From contig NZ_JPIM01000043.1 of NCBI RefSeq assembly GCF_000735195.1, positions 1 through 37,471 on the forward strand: a DNA stretch of 37,471 nt, written 5' to 3'. The translations under genes were made by a program, and so were the position numbers. The stretch is from Chloroflexus sp. MS-G. Its GTDB lineage: Bacteria; Chloroflexota; Chloroflexia; Chloroflexales; Chloroflexaceae. Under the pieces are notes generated by a model that saw nothing but the letters and a program-made list of their open reading frames with translations, was not told the origin of the DNA and ran no database searches. The first letter of the stretch is position 1. Each line of letters begins with the position of its first letter. Of this stretch, positions 16,780 through 25,607 are shown in pieces.

Positions 16780-17565
16780 ATGAGCCTGCTTGAACTGCAT
16801 TCGGTGACAAAGCGCTACGGTGCCGAAACCCTTGCTCTTAACTCGATTACTTTTTCGGTTCAATCCGGCGAGTTCGTTGCGATTATCGGCCCTTCTGGTG
16901 CTGGTAAATCGACCCTACTGCGCTGTATCAATCGCCTGATCGATGTTTCAGAGGGAGATATTCTATTCAATGGCGTAAGCGTACCAAAATTACGAGGCAA
17001 GGAACTCCGCCATCACCGTACTCAGATCGGAATGATCTTCCAGCATTACAATTTGGTAAACCGCCTTAGTGTGCTCGAAAATGTGTTACACGGGCGATTG
17101 GGATACAAAAACACCCTTCAGGGCATTCTTGGTCTCTACAGTGAGCAAGAAAAGCGTGAAGCGGTACGTATTCTCGAAACACTCGGTCTGTACGAGCAGA
17201 TGTACAAGCGCTGCGATCAGCTTAGCGGTGGTCAGAAGCAACGTGTCGGCATTGCCCGGGCACTGGTGCAACAGCCAAAGATGCTGCTCTGTGATGAGCC
17301 AATTGCCTCACTCGATCCGAGTTCAGCCAAGGTCATTATGGATACTCTGCGCGAAATCAACCGCACAATGGGGATTACAGTCTTGGTTAATCTTCATCAG
17401 GTTGACGTGGCATTGCACTATGCCGAACGAATCATCGGTATCAATCGCGGCCAAGTCATCTACGACGGCCCGCCACATGCACTGAGCAATGCGCAAATCT
17501 ACCAGATTTACGGCTCAGAGGCTGGCGAACTGATCCTTGATCTAAAGGAGCGCTATGCAGCCTGA
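16780..17565 (+). CDS. phnC: Phosphonate ABC transporter ATP-binding protein
   Basis: Cytosolic ATPase of the phosphonate importer, 261 residues (family about 250-270). Walker A GPSGAGKST is at 37-45, the Q-loop follows in IGMIFQHYNLV, the signature LSGGQKQR is near 147, Walker B is MLLCDEPIASLD, and the H-loop is NLHQVD. The stretch HYNLVNRLSVLENVLHGRLG is characteristic of PhnC. ATG 16780 has AGAGGTGAGG upstream. It overlaps phnE by 11 bp, indicating translational coupling. It follows the broken phnD after a stable hairpin. Confidence 0.95.
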   Translation: MSLLELHSVTKRYGAETLALNSITFSVQSGEFVAIIGPSGAGKSTLLRCINRLIDVSEGDILFNGVSVPKLRGKELRHHRTQIGMIFQHYNLVNRLSVLENVLHGRLGYKNTLQGILGLYSEQEKREAVRILETLGLYEQMYKRCDQLSGGQKQRVGIARALVQQPKMLLCDEPIASLDPSSAKVIMDTLREINRTMGITVLVNLHQVDVALHYAERIIGINRGQVIYDGPPHALSNAQIYQIYGSEAGELILDLKERYAA

Positions 17566-18343
17566 TACTTTTTTTCGCCGTCGCCGTCTCCAATCACTGC
17601 TCTTTTTCGTCGTTATTCTTAGTGTTACCTACGGCAGCATTGTACTCACGCAGTTCGATGTAGTACGAGGACTCCTTGCCGTACCACAAGCGTTTGCATG
17701 GGCGGTAGTAAACTTCATCCCAGACGAACGGGCCTGGTCGCGGCTACCAAATATTCTGAGCAAGCTGCAAGAGACGGTACTGGTTGCGATCGCATCGTCG
17801 ACTATCGCCGCCGTGCTTGGCCTGGGATTAGCCCTCTTTGGTGCAAACACTACCCGTCCCCATCCGTGGTTTAGCCTGCCGGCCCGTGCGATTGCCAGTG
17901 TGTTTCGGAATATAGATGTATCGGTTTGGGCGTTAATCTTGCTCTTCTCGTTTGGGCAAAGTGGGTTTACCGGCTTTTTCGCTCTTTTCTTCGTTACACT
18001 TGGCTTCATCACGCGCGTGATGATTGAGACTATCGACGAAGTGGGAGTGGAACCGATTGAAGCACTACGCGCCACCGGAGCAAGTTATGGTGCGATTATC
18101 AGTCAGAGCGTTATTCCATCTTGTTTGCCGCAACTGATCAGTTGGCTCCTGTACATGATCGAAACCAATATCCGCAGTGCCACGTTAGTCGGGATTCTGA
18201 CCGGAACCGGTATTGGATTTTTGTTTGATCTCTACTTTAAGAACTTCAACTACGGGTCGGCCAGCCTAGTGGTATTGGTGACAGTTGCTGCCGTTTTACT
18301 CATCGAAACGGTATCGAACGCTATCCGAAGGATAATTCTGTGA
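17555..18343 (+). CDS. phnE: Phosphonate ABC transporter permease (first PhnE)
   Basis: Integral membrane permease of 262 residues. About six helices are visible, with the binding-protein-dependent transport motif in EALRATGASYGAIISQSVIPSCLP (the EAA loop that docks PhnC). AIASVFRNIDVSVWALILL corresponds to the PhnE RA-x-P-x-x-VWA region. The start lies within the end of phnC and has AAAGGAG upstream. A second, divergent permease follows with overlapping stop and start codons, so the channel is probably a PhnE1-PhnE2 heterodimer. Confidence 0.93.
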   Translation: MQPDTFFRRRRLQSLLFFVVILSVTYGSIVLTQFDVVRGLLAVPQAFAWAVVNFIPDERAWSRLPNILSKLQETVLVAIASSTIAAVLGLGLALFGANTTRPHPWFSLPARAIASVFRNIDVSVWALILLFSFGQSGFTGFFALFFVTLGFITRVMIETIDEVGVEPIEALRATGASYGAIISQSVIPSCLPQLISWLLYMIETNIRSATLVGILTGTGIGFLFDLYFKNFNYGSASLVVLVTVAAVLLIETVSNAIRRIIL

Positions 18344-19173
18344 TGGAAGCATCTCTACCCTCACGCCGAATCCGTTTACGCCCACGCAATCGCGCCAACA
18401 CCGTATTACAAGTCACTTTGATCACCTTGGTGTTGCTGACTGCGTATGGCCTGGTGACACTCGACACTCGCAACATCGATGTGTTTGCCGCTTTGGGCAA
18501 TATGTTCAACGACTTTCGGATCGTGTTTCTCGAAGCACGATTAGAACGATTAAGTTGGTTTGAATTGTTTCGGGAGTTGATGATTACTGTCGGTCTGGGG
18601 CTACTAACAACCGTTACTGGTGGGATCATTGCTTTTTTCCTCTCCTTATTTGCTGCCCAGAATCTGACGCCGCGGCAGGTTACCGACACTGTGAAAGCCC
18701 TAATGGCATTCATCCGTGCTGTTCCGACCGTGCTCTGGGTACTCTTCTTTGCTGTCACAACCGGTCTGGGAAGTGTCGCTGCTATTCTCGGTATGACCTT
18801 CCATTCGATCAGCTATCTGGTGAAGGCATACGCCGAGACATTTGAAGAGCTTGATTCCGGTATTCTGGAAGCACTGCGTGCGAGTGGCGCTAACTGGTGG
18901 CAGACGGTGTTCCAGGCAGTTGTGCCGTCTACTGCCTCTGCTCTTCTTTCGTGGACGTTTGTGCGCTTCGAGATTAACTTCTCGGTTGCGATTGCGATGG
19001 GGGCAACTGCCGGTGCCGGCGGTATCGGGTTTGATATGTTTATGGCAAGCGCCTTCTACCTTGACTTACGCGAGCTGGGTGTGTTCACGTATGCAGTACT
19101 GATCTTCGCCATTCTGCTGGAATGGACCGCAACTCGTCTGAAAGAAACGGTCGGGATTAAGCGTCCGGTATAG
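18343..19173 (+). CDS. phnE: Phosphonate ABC transporter permease (second PhnE)
   Basis: Second permease subunit, 276 residues, about six membrane helices. MAFIRAVPTVLWVLFFAV gives the PhnE RA-P-VW motif and EALRASGANWWQTVFQAVVPSTASALLSW the EAA loop. The ATG at 18343 overlaps the TGA of the first permease (TGATG); a GTG at 18340 is also in frame. AAGGA lies about 10 bases upstream. The N-terminus is longer and very basic (RRIRLRPRNRANT), consistent with the positive-inside rule. It precedes phnG by 18 bp, so transport and C-P lyase genes are one transcription unit. Confidence 0.93.
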   Translation: MEASLPSRRIRLRPRNRANTVLQVTLITLVLLTAYGLVTLDTRNIDVFAALGNMFNDFRIVFLEARLERLSWFELFRELMITVGLGLLTTVTGGIIAFFLSLFAAQNLTPRQVTDTVKALMAFIRAVPTVLWVLFFAVTTGLGSVAAILGMTFHSISYLVKAYAETFEELDSGILEALRASGANWWQTVFQAVVPSTASALLSWTFVRFEINFSVAIAMGATAGAGGIGFDMFMASAFYLDLRELGVFTYAVLIFAILLEWTATRLKETVGIKRPV

Positions 19174-19191
19174 TATCGATCAGGAGTTCGC

Positions 19192-19611
19192 ATGCTTAGT
19201 ACCTCTCATATTCTCAGTTGTAGTCCACCGCATCTGGTTTGTGAATTGGCCGAACAGGTGCTGACCAGATACGACCGTGAGGCAATAACATTCATCAGCG
19301 GGCCAAGGTATGTGCTGGTGCAATTGCGGGTCGTTGATGGAGTAGCCGAGACGGTTTTTCATGCGGGCGAAATCCTGGCTACCGAAACCAGATTAGAACT
19401 TAATGGGCAATTTGGCTTTGGCATGGTTATCGGACGTGATGCCGATCACGCAACTGCGCTAGCTGTGCTCGATGCAGCCCTACGCATGCCGGGCAATCCA
19501 CACGCTGACCTGTACCCGCGCATTGCTGAATTGGAGCGCACCCTACGAGCCGCCTGCGAACAACGTTTTGCCGCTGCCGCTGCCACCAGAGTCGCGTTTG
19601 AGACCTTTTGA
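19192..19611 (+). CDS. phnG: C-P lyase core subunit PhnG
   Basis: Subunit of the PhnGHIJ core complex, 139 residues (E. coli about 150). The conserved C-terminal half is recognisable: GEILATETRLELNGQFGFGMVIGRDADHATALAVLDAAL, ending in a long helix. PhnG, with PhnI and PhnH, is needed to form alpha-D-ribose 1-methylphosphonate 5-triphosphate from ATP and phosphonate. The N-terminal ~40 residues are less conserved. ATG 19192 has AGGAG upstream. It is followed 18 bp later by phnH. Confidence 0.92.
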   Translation: MLSTSHILSCSPPHLVCELAEQVLTRYDREAITFISGPRYVLVQLRVVDGVAETVFHAGEILATETRLELNGQFGFGMVIGRDADHATALAVLDAALRMPGNPHADLYPRIAELERTLRAACEQRFAAAAATRVAFETF

Positions 19612-19629
19612 TGAGCAAGAGTAATCTCT

Positions 19630-20256
19630 ATGAGCCTCGTTGCTGCACCGCAAACACCACTTGAGCGATTCAACGGTCAGACCTTTCGTGTTCTGCTCGA
19701 TTGTCTGGCTCGTCCTGGCAAGATCGGGCAGTTACCATCGCCACCGTTCACCAGCGTACCATCACCTGCCGATACAACGCCGTCTAATGTCACCGCCATC
19801 GCTGCCTGTATGAGTCTTCTTGATCAGACGGTGAGCTTCGTGCATGCCGTTGACAAAAGCTGGTTACCTGCCACACATCCGCTGTCGCGGTGGATCATGG
19901 TGCGTAGTAATGCCCGATTGGTCACACCAGCAATGGCCGACTTTGCGCTTCTGCACGATTTTGCCAGTATCGCACTGCTGCCCCAGTTACCCGAAGGTAC
20001 GCTGCTGTATCCAGAACATAGTTGTACGGTCTTTCTCTGCGTACCGGCGATTGTTGCTGGTGGCAAGACCTTACGGCTGACAGGGCCAGGTATTGCTACG
20101 GTGGTAACAGTGGGGTTACCTGACGCTGCGTCGAACGATCTGGCAGGACTAATGGCTCGTCGTGGACTGTTTCCCTTAGGTGTTGATCTCTTTCTCATTG
20201 ATCGGCAAGGTTTCTGCCTGGGTTTACCACGCACGACAGAAATCTCGTTATGCTAG
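19630..20256 (+). CDS. phnH: C-P lyase core subunit PhnH
   Basis: A 208-residue protein (family about 190-200) with the PhnH hallmarks: FRVLLDCLARPGKIGQLP near the N-terminus, LLDQTVSFVH in the middle, GTLLYPEHSCTVFLCVP, and a final LGVDLFLIDRQGFCLGLPRT. PhnH has a PLP-transferase-like fold without cofactor and dimerises; in the complex it contacts PhnI and PhnJ. ATG 19630 is preceded by only a weak ribosome-binding site (AAGAGTAATCT). It is 54 bp ahead of phnI. Confidence 0.93.
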   Translation: MSLVAAPQTPLERFNGQTFRVLLDCLARPGKIGQLPSPPFTSVPSPADTTPSNVTAIAACMSLLDQTVSFVHAVDKSWLPATHPLSRWIMVRSNARLVTPAMADFALLHDFASIALLPQLPEGTLLYPEHSCTVFLCVPAIVAGGKTLRLTGPGIATVVTVGLPDAASNDLAGLMARRGLFPLGVDLFLIDRQGFCLGLPRTTEISLC

Positions 20257-20310
20257 CGCTGAGACGTGCATCTATTATTTCACAATGCACACATAGGTTG
20301 AGGAGATGCT

Positions 20311-21477
20311 ATGGGATATGTTGCCGTGCGAGGTGGTAGTGAAGCGGTAGCGCGTGCCGAAGAGCTGGTAGATTGTCTGCGACTGCTTGGCGGCAGTACT
20401 CCCCTTCAACTCCCGCAGATTCGGGATCAGCTACGTCACGCGGTCAGTCGGGCAATGCATGAAGGTGCGTTGTACGCACCGTTACTGGCTGCGCTGGCAG
20501 TGAAACAGGCTGAGGGTGATAGCATTGAAGCCGCCTTTCTCCTGAGAGCCTATCGCACGACTTTGCCCCGCGTTATGGCTTCATTGCCGGTTAGCGGACG
20601 AGATATGCGCTGTCTGCGCCGTATTTCGGCTTCGTTCAAAGATATACCTGGTGGCCAGATACTAGGACCAACGACTGACTATCTGATCAGGTTGTTGCAG
20701 CCGGCATTGATGCATGAAGATGTACGGTCGGTGATTGCGGCTACCGAACGGTATCAAGCGCTCATCGCGGCTGGTGGTCAGCAAGAGGGCGAAATTGGTC
20801 GGTTTCCCAAAGTTATTGACTACATGCGACAAGAACAGATGATCGTTGATCTCCCACTGGAACCACCTGCTGAAGACCCATACGATATTACTCGCGAACC
20901 ACTGATCTTTCCCTGCCCACGCAGTGCCCGTTTACAGGCGCTGGCGCAGGCCGATACCGGCAGTTTGATGAGTCTGGCGTATAGCAGTGTGCGTGGCTAT
21001 GGCGATGCGCACCCGACTCTGATCGAACTACGGTATGGGTATATCGCGGTGCAAGTCGCTCACCCCCTCACAGGTGAGCCGGTCGTCATCGGTGAGATTG
21101 AGGCTACTGAGGCTGAGGTTGCTTCAAAAGCGCATAGTGTCACCAATACTAACGAGCCGCCACGCTTTAATGTCGGATATGGCTTTGCGTTTGGTCAGAG
21201 TGAGCTAAAGGTCATGAGCATGGCCATTCTTGATAGTGTCTTAACCCAGGCCCGTGCCGGCAGCCTGGCAGGAGAGTCAGGGCCAGCCGCACAGGAAGAA
21301 TTTGTGCTGCTCCATACCGACGGTATTGAGGCGAGTGGGTTTGTCGCTCACTTCAAATTACCCCACTATGTCACATTTGCAGCCGACCTTAGCGTCCTTG
21401 GCCGTGCCCGTGATCATCACGCCCAGCGCCAAACACGTCTCAACCAGCTCGTTGATCAGGCGATCAAGGAACAATAA
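20311..21477 (+). CDS. phnI: C-P lyase core subunit PhnI
   Basis: PhnI is the nucleosidase-like catalytic subunit that displaces adenine from ATP by phosphonate, with PhnG, PhnH and PhnL. At 388 residues it is slightly longer than E. coli PhnI (354). The start MGYVAVRGGSEAVARAEELV is diagnostic. Other conserved blocks are DITREPLIFPCPRSARLQALAQADTGSLMSLAYSSVRGYGD, LIELRYGYIAV and FGQSELKVMSMAILD. GAGGAG precedes ATG 20311. Its stop overlaps the phnJ start (TAATGA), indicating translational coupling. Confidence 0.96.
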   Translation: MGYVAVRGGSEAVARAEELVDCLRLLGGSTPLQLPQIRDQLRHAVSRAMHEGALYAPLLAALAVKQAEGDSIEAAFLLRAYRTTLPRVMASLPVSGRDMRCLRRISASFKDIPGGQILGPTTDYLIRLLQPALMHEDVRSVIAATERYQALIAAGGQQEGEIGRFPKVIDYMRQEQMIVDLPLEPPAEDPYDITREPLIFPCPRSARLQALAQADTGSLMSLAYSSVRGYGDAHPTLIELRYGYIAVQVAHPLTGEPVVIGEIEATEAEVASKAHSVTNTNEPPRFNVGYGFAFGQSELKVMSMAILDSVLTQARAGSLAGESGPAAQEEFVLLHTDGIEASGFVAHFKLPHYVTFAADLSVLGRARDHHAQRQTRLNQLVDQAIKEQ

Positions 21478-22343
21478 TGACTGAACTGACAGACCAGTTG
21501 TACCATTTTGCGCTTCTTGATGAAGATGCACAGCGGGAAATCCGACGCAAGCTGTTGAAAGCCGTTGCCATTCCCGGTCACCTCGTTCCTTTTGCTAGCC
21601 GCGATATGCCTATCGCGCGTGGATGGGGCACTGGTGGACTACAAATTACGCTTTCGCTGATTACGCCGGAAGATACGCTCAAAGTGATCGATCAGGGTGA
21701 CGACGAAAGTGTAAACGCAGTCAATCTGCGTCGCCTCATTACCCGTACCACCGGTGTTGCGACGACGACTGATACTACCGCAGCAACCATCATTCAAACC
21801 CGCCACCGAATACCCGAAGAGCCGATGCGGGCCGATCAAATTCTGGTATTGCAGGTACCAATGGCCGATCCACTCCGCTGGGTGGAACCAAACATTGAGC
21901 GCGCAACAATAATGCACAGTGAAGCCGATTACGGCAAGATGTGGGTGTACATGTACGAGAGTATTGTGCGCGCAGGCGATCTTCGTATCGCCAGTCAATA
22001 TCCGGTCATAGTCAATCGTCGCTATATGATGGACACCACACCCATTCCACGCTGGGATGTACCAAAGCTGCACATGGCCGAGACGCTCTATCTCTTCGGT
22101 GCCGGTCGTGAAAAACGGATCTATGCTGTCCCACCTTACACCGCGGTCGAGCCACTTCAGTTCGAGGACTATCCCTTTCGCACGGAATATCGTCCGGGTC
22201 AACGTTGTGCCCGTTGTGGTGCCGAGAACACCTTTCTCACCAGTCATTTTGTAGCCGACGCGCATGGCGGTCGGTGGGAAACTACCTGCTCGGATGTATC
22301 GTATTGTACAAAACGATGTGCAGCAACGGAGACAACTGCATGA
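21477..22343 (+). CDS. phnJ: C-P lyase radical SAM subunit PhnJ
   Basis: PhnJ breaks the C-P bond by radical chemistry, releasing methane from methylphosphonate. This 288-residue protein (E. coli 281) is complete. It begins with YHFALLDEDAQREIRRKLLKAVAIPGH and has RGWGTGGLQITL. The C-terminal cysteine cluster is intact: C244-x2-C247 and C271, which correspond to the [4Fe-4S] ligands, and C277, six residues later, which matches the thiyl-radical cysteine C272 of E. coli. It overlaps phnI and phnK by a few bases on either side. Confidence 0.96.
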   Translation: MTELTDQLYHFALLDEDAQREIRRKLLKAVAIPGHLVPFASRDMPIARGWGTGGLQITLSLITPEDTLKVIDQGDDESVNAVNLRRLITRTTGVATTTDTTAATIIQTRHRIPEEPMRADQILVLQVPMADPLRWVEPNIERATIMHSEADYGKMWVYMYESIVRAGDLRIASQYPVIVNRRYMMDTTPIPRWDVPKLHMAETLYLFGAGREKRIYAVPPYTAVEPLQFEDYPFRTEYRPGQRCARCGAENTFLTSHFVADAHGGRWETTCSDVSYCTKRCAATETTA

Positions 22344-23179
22344 GCGAACAGTGGCTTTTACGAGTCGAGCAGCTTGAGAAACACTTTGGCCCTGGCTGCC
22401 CGGTGTGTCGTCAGCTTACCGGCCCGACCACCGGTCGATCACGCTGTCCACGGTGTGGCACCGTCTGGGCTTGCGTCGATGTGAATTTGCAACTTCACGC
22501 AGGTGAAGTCCTGGGCATCGTCGGTGAGAGTGGCAGCGGCAAGAGCACCCTGCTCCAAATGATCTATCTTGCCTTGCGCCCCGACAGTGGTCATATCTGG
22601 TATCGCGAGAGCGACGGTCAACTGCGTGATCTGACCACCCTTAACCGCTACGAAGCACGTCTGTTCCAGAACACACACCTCGGCATTGTTTATCAACGGC
22701 CAGAGCTTGGCCTAAATATGCGCTTTTCAGTTGGTGGAAATGTCGCCGAAAAATTGTTGCTAGCCGAGTGGCGGCACTTTGGGCGCATTCGCGTTCGTAC
22801 CAGCGAATTGATGAACAAGACCGAATTACTACCCGAACGGATCGACGATGAACCGACAACCTTTAGTGGCGGGATGCTCCAGCGCGTCCAGATTGCCCGA
22901 GCATTAGCCAGCCATCCAACCATCCTGTTACTCGACGAGGTCACCAGCGGCCTCGATGTTTCAGTTCAGGCCAGAGTACTCGATTTGCTCCGTCGTATCC
23001 AATGGACGGATCGGATCACAATGTTGCTGGTTTCACACGATCTAGGTGTAGTACGTCAACTTGCACGCCGCACTATCGTGATGAAAAACGGCCATATTGT
23101 CGAAGCCGGCCTTACCGACCAAATCTTGGAAGACCCTCAGCATCCGTATACCCAGCTCCTGGTCTCGTCGGCATTGTAA
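22340..23179 (+). CDS. phnK: C-P lyase ABC protein PhnK with a zinc-ribbon-like insert
   Basis: ABC-type ATPase that docks on the PhnJ dimer of the core complex, 279 residues (E. coli 252). Between beta-strand 1 and the Walker A (GESGSGKST, 62-70) there is an extra segment with C20-P-V-C23 and C36-P-R-C39, two CPxC knuckles separated by 12 residues, absent from E. coli PhnK. The ABC core is complete: SGGMLQRVQIARALASHP, LLLDEVTSGLD and VSHDLGVVRQLA, then HPYTQLLVSSAL. ATG 22340 overlaps the phnJ stop (ATGA), and GGAG lies eight bases upstream. Upstream in-frame starts inside phnJ are rejected. Confidence 0.95.
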   Translation: MSEQWLLRVEQLEKHFGPGCPVCRQLTGPTTGRSRCPRCGTVWACVDVNLQLHAGEVLGIVGESGSGKSTLLQMIYLALRPDSGHIWYRESDGQLRDLTTLNRYEARLFQNTHLGIVYQRPELGLNMRFSVGGNVAEKLLLAEWRHFGRIRVRTSELMNKTELLPERIDDEPTTFSGGMLQRVQIARALASHPTILLLDEVTSGLDVSVQARVLDLLRRIQWTDRITMLLVSHDLGVVRQLARRTIVMKNGHIVEAGLTDQILEDPQHPYTQLLVSSAL

Positions 23180-23193
23180 ACCATTTAACACGT

Positions 23194-23883
23194 ATGAATT
23201 ATCTTCTTGAAGTCAAAAACCTTTATAAATCATTTACACTGCATCTAATCGATGGACGCACTATTACTCCGGTGTGTGACGTAAGTTTTAGCGTTGCTGC
23301 CGGCGAGCATCTCCTGATCCACGGGCGCAGTGGAATGGGGAAAACCAGTATTCTCAAATGTATTTATCGCACCTATGTGCCGACGTCGGGTACAATCTGG
23401 TTTCAATCGCACCAGTTTGGGCGAATCGATCTGAGCCGTGCCGATGAACGGATCATCATCGACCTCCGCGAACGTGAAATTGGCTTCTGTTCTCAGTTTT
23501 TGCGCGTCCTACCACGAGTCTCTGCCCTTGACACAATCTGCGAACCCCTCTACCGCCAGGGCCTGGATCGTACAGCGGCCCAGGAGATTGGGCGTGAATG
23601 GTTACGGCGATTAGGGATTGCTGCCGAATTGTGGCAGGCCAGTCCGATGACCTTTAGCGGCGGTGAACAACAACGGATCAACTTGGGCCGGGCATTTATT
23701 GCCCGTCCGCGCCTGCTGCTCCTCGATGAACCAACCGCCAGCCTCGATGAGACCACCAAACAGGTTGTAATCAACATGATCCGGGCTGCACAACGCGAAG
23801 GAACGGCTATCATTAGCGTCTCTCATGACCTGACGGGTTTAGGAGTGTATGCAGATCGGCAGTGGACATTCCCATCAAGGTAA
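23194..23883 (+). CDS. phnL: C-P lyase ABC-like protein PhnL
   Basis: Second ABC-like protein of the pathway, 229 residues (E. coli 226), required with PhnGHI for making the triphosphoribosyl phosphonate. It opens MNYLLEVKNLYKSFTLHLIDG. Walker A is GRSGMGKT (44-51), the signature is FSGGEQQRINLGRAF, Walker B is LLLLDEPTASLD, and VSHDLTGL follows. The ERIIIDLREREIGFCSQFLRVLPRVSALD stretch is PhnL-specific. ATG 23194 is taken because the protein lines up there; the frame is open further up but overlaps phnK. The ribosome-binding site is weak, so coupling to phnK, 14 bp upstream, is likely. Confidence 0.94.
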   Translation: MNYLLEVKNLYKSFTLHLIDGRTITPVCDVSFSVAAGEHLLIHGRSGMGKTSILKCIYRTYVPTSGTIWFQSHQFGRIDLSRADERIIIDLREREIGFCSQFLRVLPRVSALDTICEPLYRQGLDRTAAQEIGREWLRRLGIAAELWQASPMTFSGGEQQRINLGRAFIARPRLLLLDEPTASLDETTKQVVINMIRAAQREGTAIISVSHDLTGLGVYADRQWTFPSR

Positions 23884-23936
23884 ATGTTGAGACGTTCTTC
23901 GATCAGTGATCTACTTGCTGGAACACGAGGAAGGCT

Positions 23937-25154
23937 GTGCAATTCTTACTCACTAATGCTACTGTAGTATTACCTGATCGAGTCATTGAAGAGGGCTGGG
24001 TTGCGATTGAACGCGGGCACATCAGTGCCATCGGACGCGGTTCACATCCGCTAAGTGCAACGATACCCCAACTCGATCTGGCCGGTGCATATTTGCTCCC
24101 TGGCCTGATCGACCTGCACTGTGATGCCATTGAAAAGCTGGTACAACCGCGCCCCGGTGTCGAAATTGAAATCGGTGTTGCACTACACGCCGCCGACCGT
24201 CTCTTGCTCGGCTGTGGTGTCACCTGTCAGTTTCATGCCCTTTCGCTGGATGATGCTGAATTTGGAGTACGCAGTGAACGTTTTGTCCATGATTTTCTCC
24301 ACCATCTGGCAACAGAGCACCACTGCGGGGCACGTCATTTCATTCATGCGCGCGTCGAAATGAGCAGTCAACGTGGCCTTGAAGCGCTGAAATTGATGTT
24401 AGGGCATCCCCTCGTACGGCTGGTCTCGATTATGGATCATAGTCCGGGGCAAGGACAATACACGACCGAAGCGGCGTTTCGAGCGTATGTTGCCCAGACG
24501 ACCGGCCGCAGTACAACAGAGATCGATGAAATCCTGAACCGCAAACGGGCTTCCCAAAAAGACATCCCTGAGCGAATTAAACAAGTTATCGAATGGGCTA
24601 CTCGACACGGCTTACCGGTCGCCAGCCACGATGACGATACCCCAGAAAAGGTAGCCCAGTGGGTTCAGTATGGCGTGCGGATTGCCGAATTTCCCACTAC
24701 ATTGCGCGCTGCACAGGCTGCGCATGCCGCAGGAATGGCAGTGGGCATGGGAGCGCCCAATGTGTTACGCGGAAAATCGAGCAGCGGCAATGTGAGCGCA
24801 CTGACCGCGATTGAAGCCGGTGTTGTCGATTGGCTCTGCGCCGACTACTATCCCGCCTCTCTCTTATCGGTAATCTTTCGTCTCGCCGACCGTGGAACGC
24901 TCAGCTTACCGGCTGCCGTAGCGCTGATAAGCTACAATCCAGCACGAGCAGTTGGTCTCGATCACCTTATCGGCAGCATTCAGCCCGGTCGTATTGCCGA
25001 CTTGATCGTCGTGCGCCGCATGCCCGATCCAGTGGTGCAACAGGTCTTTGTGGGAGGGCGACCGGTTTACACCTGGGCCGAGCACATCGAGCCATTACCC
25101 TTTACCGGTCACCATCCGTTGCCCAACCATTTGCCGCCACCACACAGCGATTGA
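23937..25154 (+). CDS. phnM: Triphosphoribosyl-phosphonate diphosphohydrolase PhnM
   Basis: Amidohydrolase-superfamily enzyme that removes diphosphate from the triphosphate made by PhnGHIL, giving the 5-phosphoribosyl phosphonate that PhnJ uses. At 405 residues it is slightly longer than E. coli PhnM (378). Metal-site motifs are DLHCDAIEK in PGLIDLHCDAIEK, ARVEMSS, MDHSPGQGQY, and ASHDDDTPE. The RGKSSSGNVSA block and the ending PGRIADLIVVRR are characteristic. The start is GTG 23937, strongly supported by GAGGAAGG just upstream; no ATG fits. Its last 60 bp overlap a convergent gene. No phnN or phnP follows. Confidence 0.95.
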   Translation: MQFLLTNATVVLPDRVIEEGWVAIERGHISAIGRGSHPLSATIPQLDLAGAYLLPGLIDLHCDAIEKLVQPRPGVEIEIGVALHAADRLLLGCGVTCQFHALSLDDAEFGVRSERFVHDFLHHLATEHHCGARHFIHARVEMSSQRGLEALKLMLGHPLVRLVSIMDHSPGQGQYTTEAAFRAYVAQTTGRSTTEIDEILNRKRASQKDIPERIKQVIEWATRHGLPVASHDDDTPEKVAQWVQYGVRIAEFPTTLRAAQAAHAAGMAVGMGAPNVLRGKSSSGNVSALTAIEAGVVDWLCADYYPASLLSVIFRLADRGTLSLPAAVALISYNPARAVGLDHLIGSIQPGRIADLIVVRRMPDPVVQQVFVGGRPVYTWAEHIEPLPFTGHHPLPNHLPPPHSD

Positions 25155-25607
25155 CCCAAACGACCAGCGGACAAGACCTTCAGGGCCGATAGCAAAGAGG
25201 AATGCCAGCGGAATACCGCTCAACCAGCGTCCCCATTCTGGCGGTGGTTGACCATCAATCGATAACATACCAACGTAGCGAATGCTGTAACCGTTGAAAA
25301 TCCCGCCGATCTCCAGACCCACGACTGTCAGCCAGAAAACAAGCGCAGCGAAACCCCACTTGCGAGAAAGCATGCCGGTTGGCCAGAAGAGTAATTTGAA
25401 CAGACTGCTCAGAACATACCCGGCGCCGAGAATAATGATCGTTACGTACCCGCTGCTCTGTAAGGTGGAAATGAGCCAGATCACGAATCGCTGGAATCCT
25501 TCGTTGTGGCCAAGAAGCCATTCGGTGATCCAGACACTGCGCTCAAACCACCACCAGCCGGCCAGTGGGAGAAACACAACTGCCAATGCACATTTGAGAT
25601 GCAGCAT
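25095..25607 (-). CDS. Hypothetical membrane protein
   Basis: A 170-residue protein, not recognised. About four to five hydrophobic segments are visible: an N-terminal helix (LKCALAVVFLPLAGWWWF), FVIWLISTLQ...VTIIILGAGYVLSSLF, WGFAALVFWLTVVGLEIGGIF and WLSGIPLAFLFAIG. It is rich in Trp. It overlaps the 3' end of phnM tail to tail by 60 bp. An upstream promoter would lie in the 390-bp gap before the next plus-strand gene. Codon use is like its neighbours, which supports a real gene. Confidence 0.65.
   Translation of the reverse strand: MLHLKCALAVVFLPLAGWWWFERSVWITEWLLGHNEGFQRFVIWLISTLQSSGYVTIIILGAGYVLSSLFKLLFWPTGMLSRKWGFAALVFWLTVVGLEIGGIFNGYSIRYVGMLSIDGQPPPEWGRWLSGIPLAFLFAIGPEGLVRWSFGSIAVWWRQMVGQRMVTGKG

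Noticed and set aside
22205..22339. Upstream extension of phnK to 22205
   Set aside because: It lies inside phnJ in another frame and codes for nothing PhnK-like; ATG 22340 has a good ribosome-binding site and the ATGA overlap.
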